DNA from: Micromonospora lutea
Lineage (GTDB): Bacteria > Actinomycetota > Actinomycetes > Mycobacteriales > Micromonosporaceae
Assembly: GCF_016863535.1 (NCBI RefSeq)
Contig: NZ_BOPB01000003.1
Span: forward strand, 1-64,000
Length of the DNA: 64,000 nt
Reading direction: 5' to 3'
In this document: positions 63,779-64,000 of the stretch, in pieces
How the letters are laid out: each line of letters opens with the position of its first letter
Numbering within the stretch: position 1 is the stretch's first letter
Made by a program: the position numbers and the translations under genes
Notes under the pieces: generated by a model
Seen by the model: the letters and a program-made list of their open reading frames with translations, nothing else
Told to the model about the DNA's origin: nothing
Database searches by the model: none

Positions 63779-64000
63779 CCGCTTCCTCCGGTGGTGCCCT
63801 CACCGGGTCGGACGCCGCCGTGCTGCGGCAGTCCGGTCCGGGGCGGACCGGTCCGGCGGGCTCCGTCGGTCCGGTGGCCCCGACTGGCGGCGCGCCGGTG
63901 TCCGCCGGTCCCACCGAGGCCGACTGGGCCGCCGCGGTGGCAGCGGTACGCGAGCTGCCGGCTGACGGCCGGGTGCTGCTGATCTGTCACGTCAACCCGG
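63775..64000 (+). CDS. nrnA: DHH-family bifunctional oligoribonuclease/PAP phosphatase (5' part only)
   Basis: Runs off the right end; 75 residues visible. After a ~45-residue Gly/Pro/Ala low-complexity start, TEADWAAAVAAVRELPADGRVLLICHVNP leads into the DHH fold's first metal site (HVNPDGD). GTG 63775 overlaps the rbfA stop. By position (rbfA-nrnA) and sequence, NrnA: degrades nanoRNA and hydrolyses 3'-phosphoadenosine 5'-phosphate. Confidence 0.85.
   Translation, partial: MTASSGGALTGSDAAVLRQSGPGRTGPAGSVGPVAPTGGAPVSAGPTEADWAAAVAAVRELPADGRVLLICHVNP

Overview
The window is very GC-rich (about 70%), and most of its genes are laid out in the order of an actinomycete core chromosome. It carries the rpsB-tsf-pyrH-frr-cdsA-rlmN block, the dxr / site-2 protease / ispG / GNAT block, a mycobacterial-type methionine aminopeptidase, and the rimP-nusA-ylxR-infB-rbfA-nrnA block. 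From memory, Mycobacterium tuberculosis has the same skeleton. The dispersed intergenic element ending in GTTAACAAGGTGCCCTTCCTT, the DUF5753/DUF397 gene pair, the GATC-ended palindromes and the overall style point to Micromonosporaceae, most likely Micromonospora or a close relative. That assignment is inference from pattern recognition, not a search.

Layout. 1-9.6 kb: yraN, a proline-rich membrane protein, then the translation and phospholipid core (rpsB, tsf, pyrH, frr, cdsA, rlmN), a DivIVA-repeat protein and a DUF2631 membrane protein. 9.8-13.9 kb: a metallo-beta-lactamase/Rieske fusion, a phytoene-dehydrogenase-like FAD enzyme and a YihY-type membrane protein. 14.1-20.7 kb: an accessory island. 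It holds a truncated VCBS-repeat gene abutting an orphan Rhs C-terminus (Rhs core, Hint protease, PD-(D/E)xK-like toxin) with an overlapping immunity candidate, two convergent type II toxin-antitoxin modules, a three-gene operon of small proteins, and a divergent XRE-DUF5753/DUF397 pair. 20.8-23.2 kb: a secreted threonine-rich protein and a Uma2-family protein. 23.3-28.6 kb: MEP isoprenoid genes dxr and ispG around a site-2 protease, then PadR and GNAT genes. 28.7-44.7 kb: metabolic and regulatory accessory genes (fused ABC exporter, old yellow enzyme, DUF998, glutathionyl-hydroquinone-reductase-like protein, thiolase, SAM methyltransferase, PAS-GGDEF-EAL protein, F420-type oxidoreductase, glutamine-synthetase-like/ALDH/SDR operon). 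44.9-49.0 kb: a giant hybrid histidine kinase/response regulator/SpoIIE phosphatase/anti-sigma protein broken by a one-base frameshift, facing a STAS anti-anti-sigma factor. 49.1-57.5 kb: map, a VIT1-like transporter, a nucleotidyltransferase, a Ddn-like protein, a PadR-ABC-FtsX operon and two ferritin-like (DUF4439-type) proteins. 57.7-64 kb: rimP, nusA, ylxR, infB, ylxP, rbfA and the start of nrnA, which runs off the right end.

The genes group into several working units: ribosome and translation-factor supply (rpsB, tsf, frr, rimP, nusA, infB, rbfA), MEP isoprenoid synthesis, regulated membrane proteolysis, a partner-switching signalling module, and a polymorphic-toxin/TA island. Many neighbouring genes are coupled by GTGA or ATGA stop-start overlaps.

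Between genes the window is rich in structured repeats: 80-bp tandem hairpin units, GATC-ended long palindromes, a four-unit hairpin array and a start-codon-occluding hairpin. I found no tRNA, rRNA, insertion sequence or CRISPR array.
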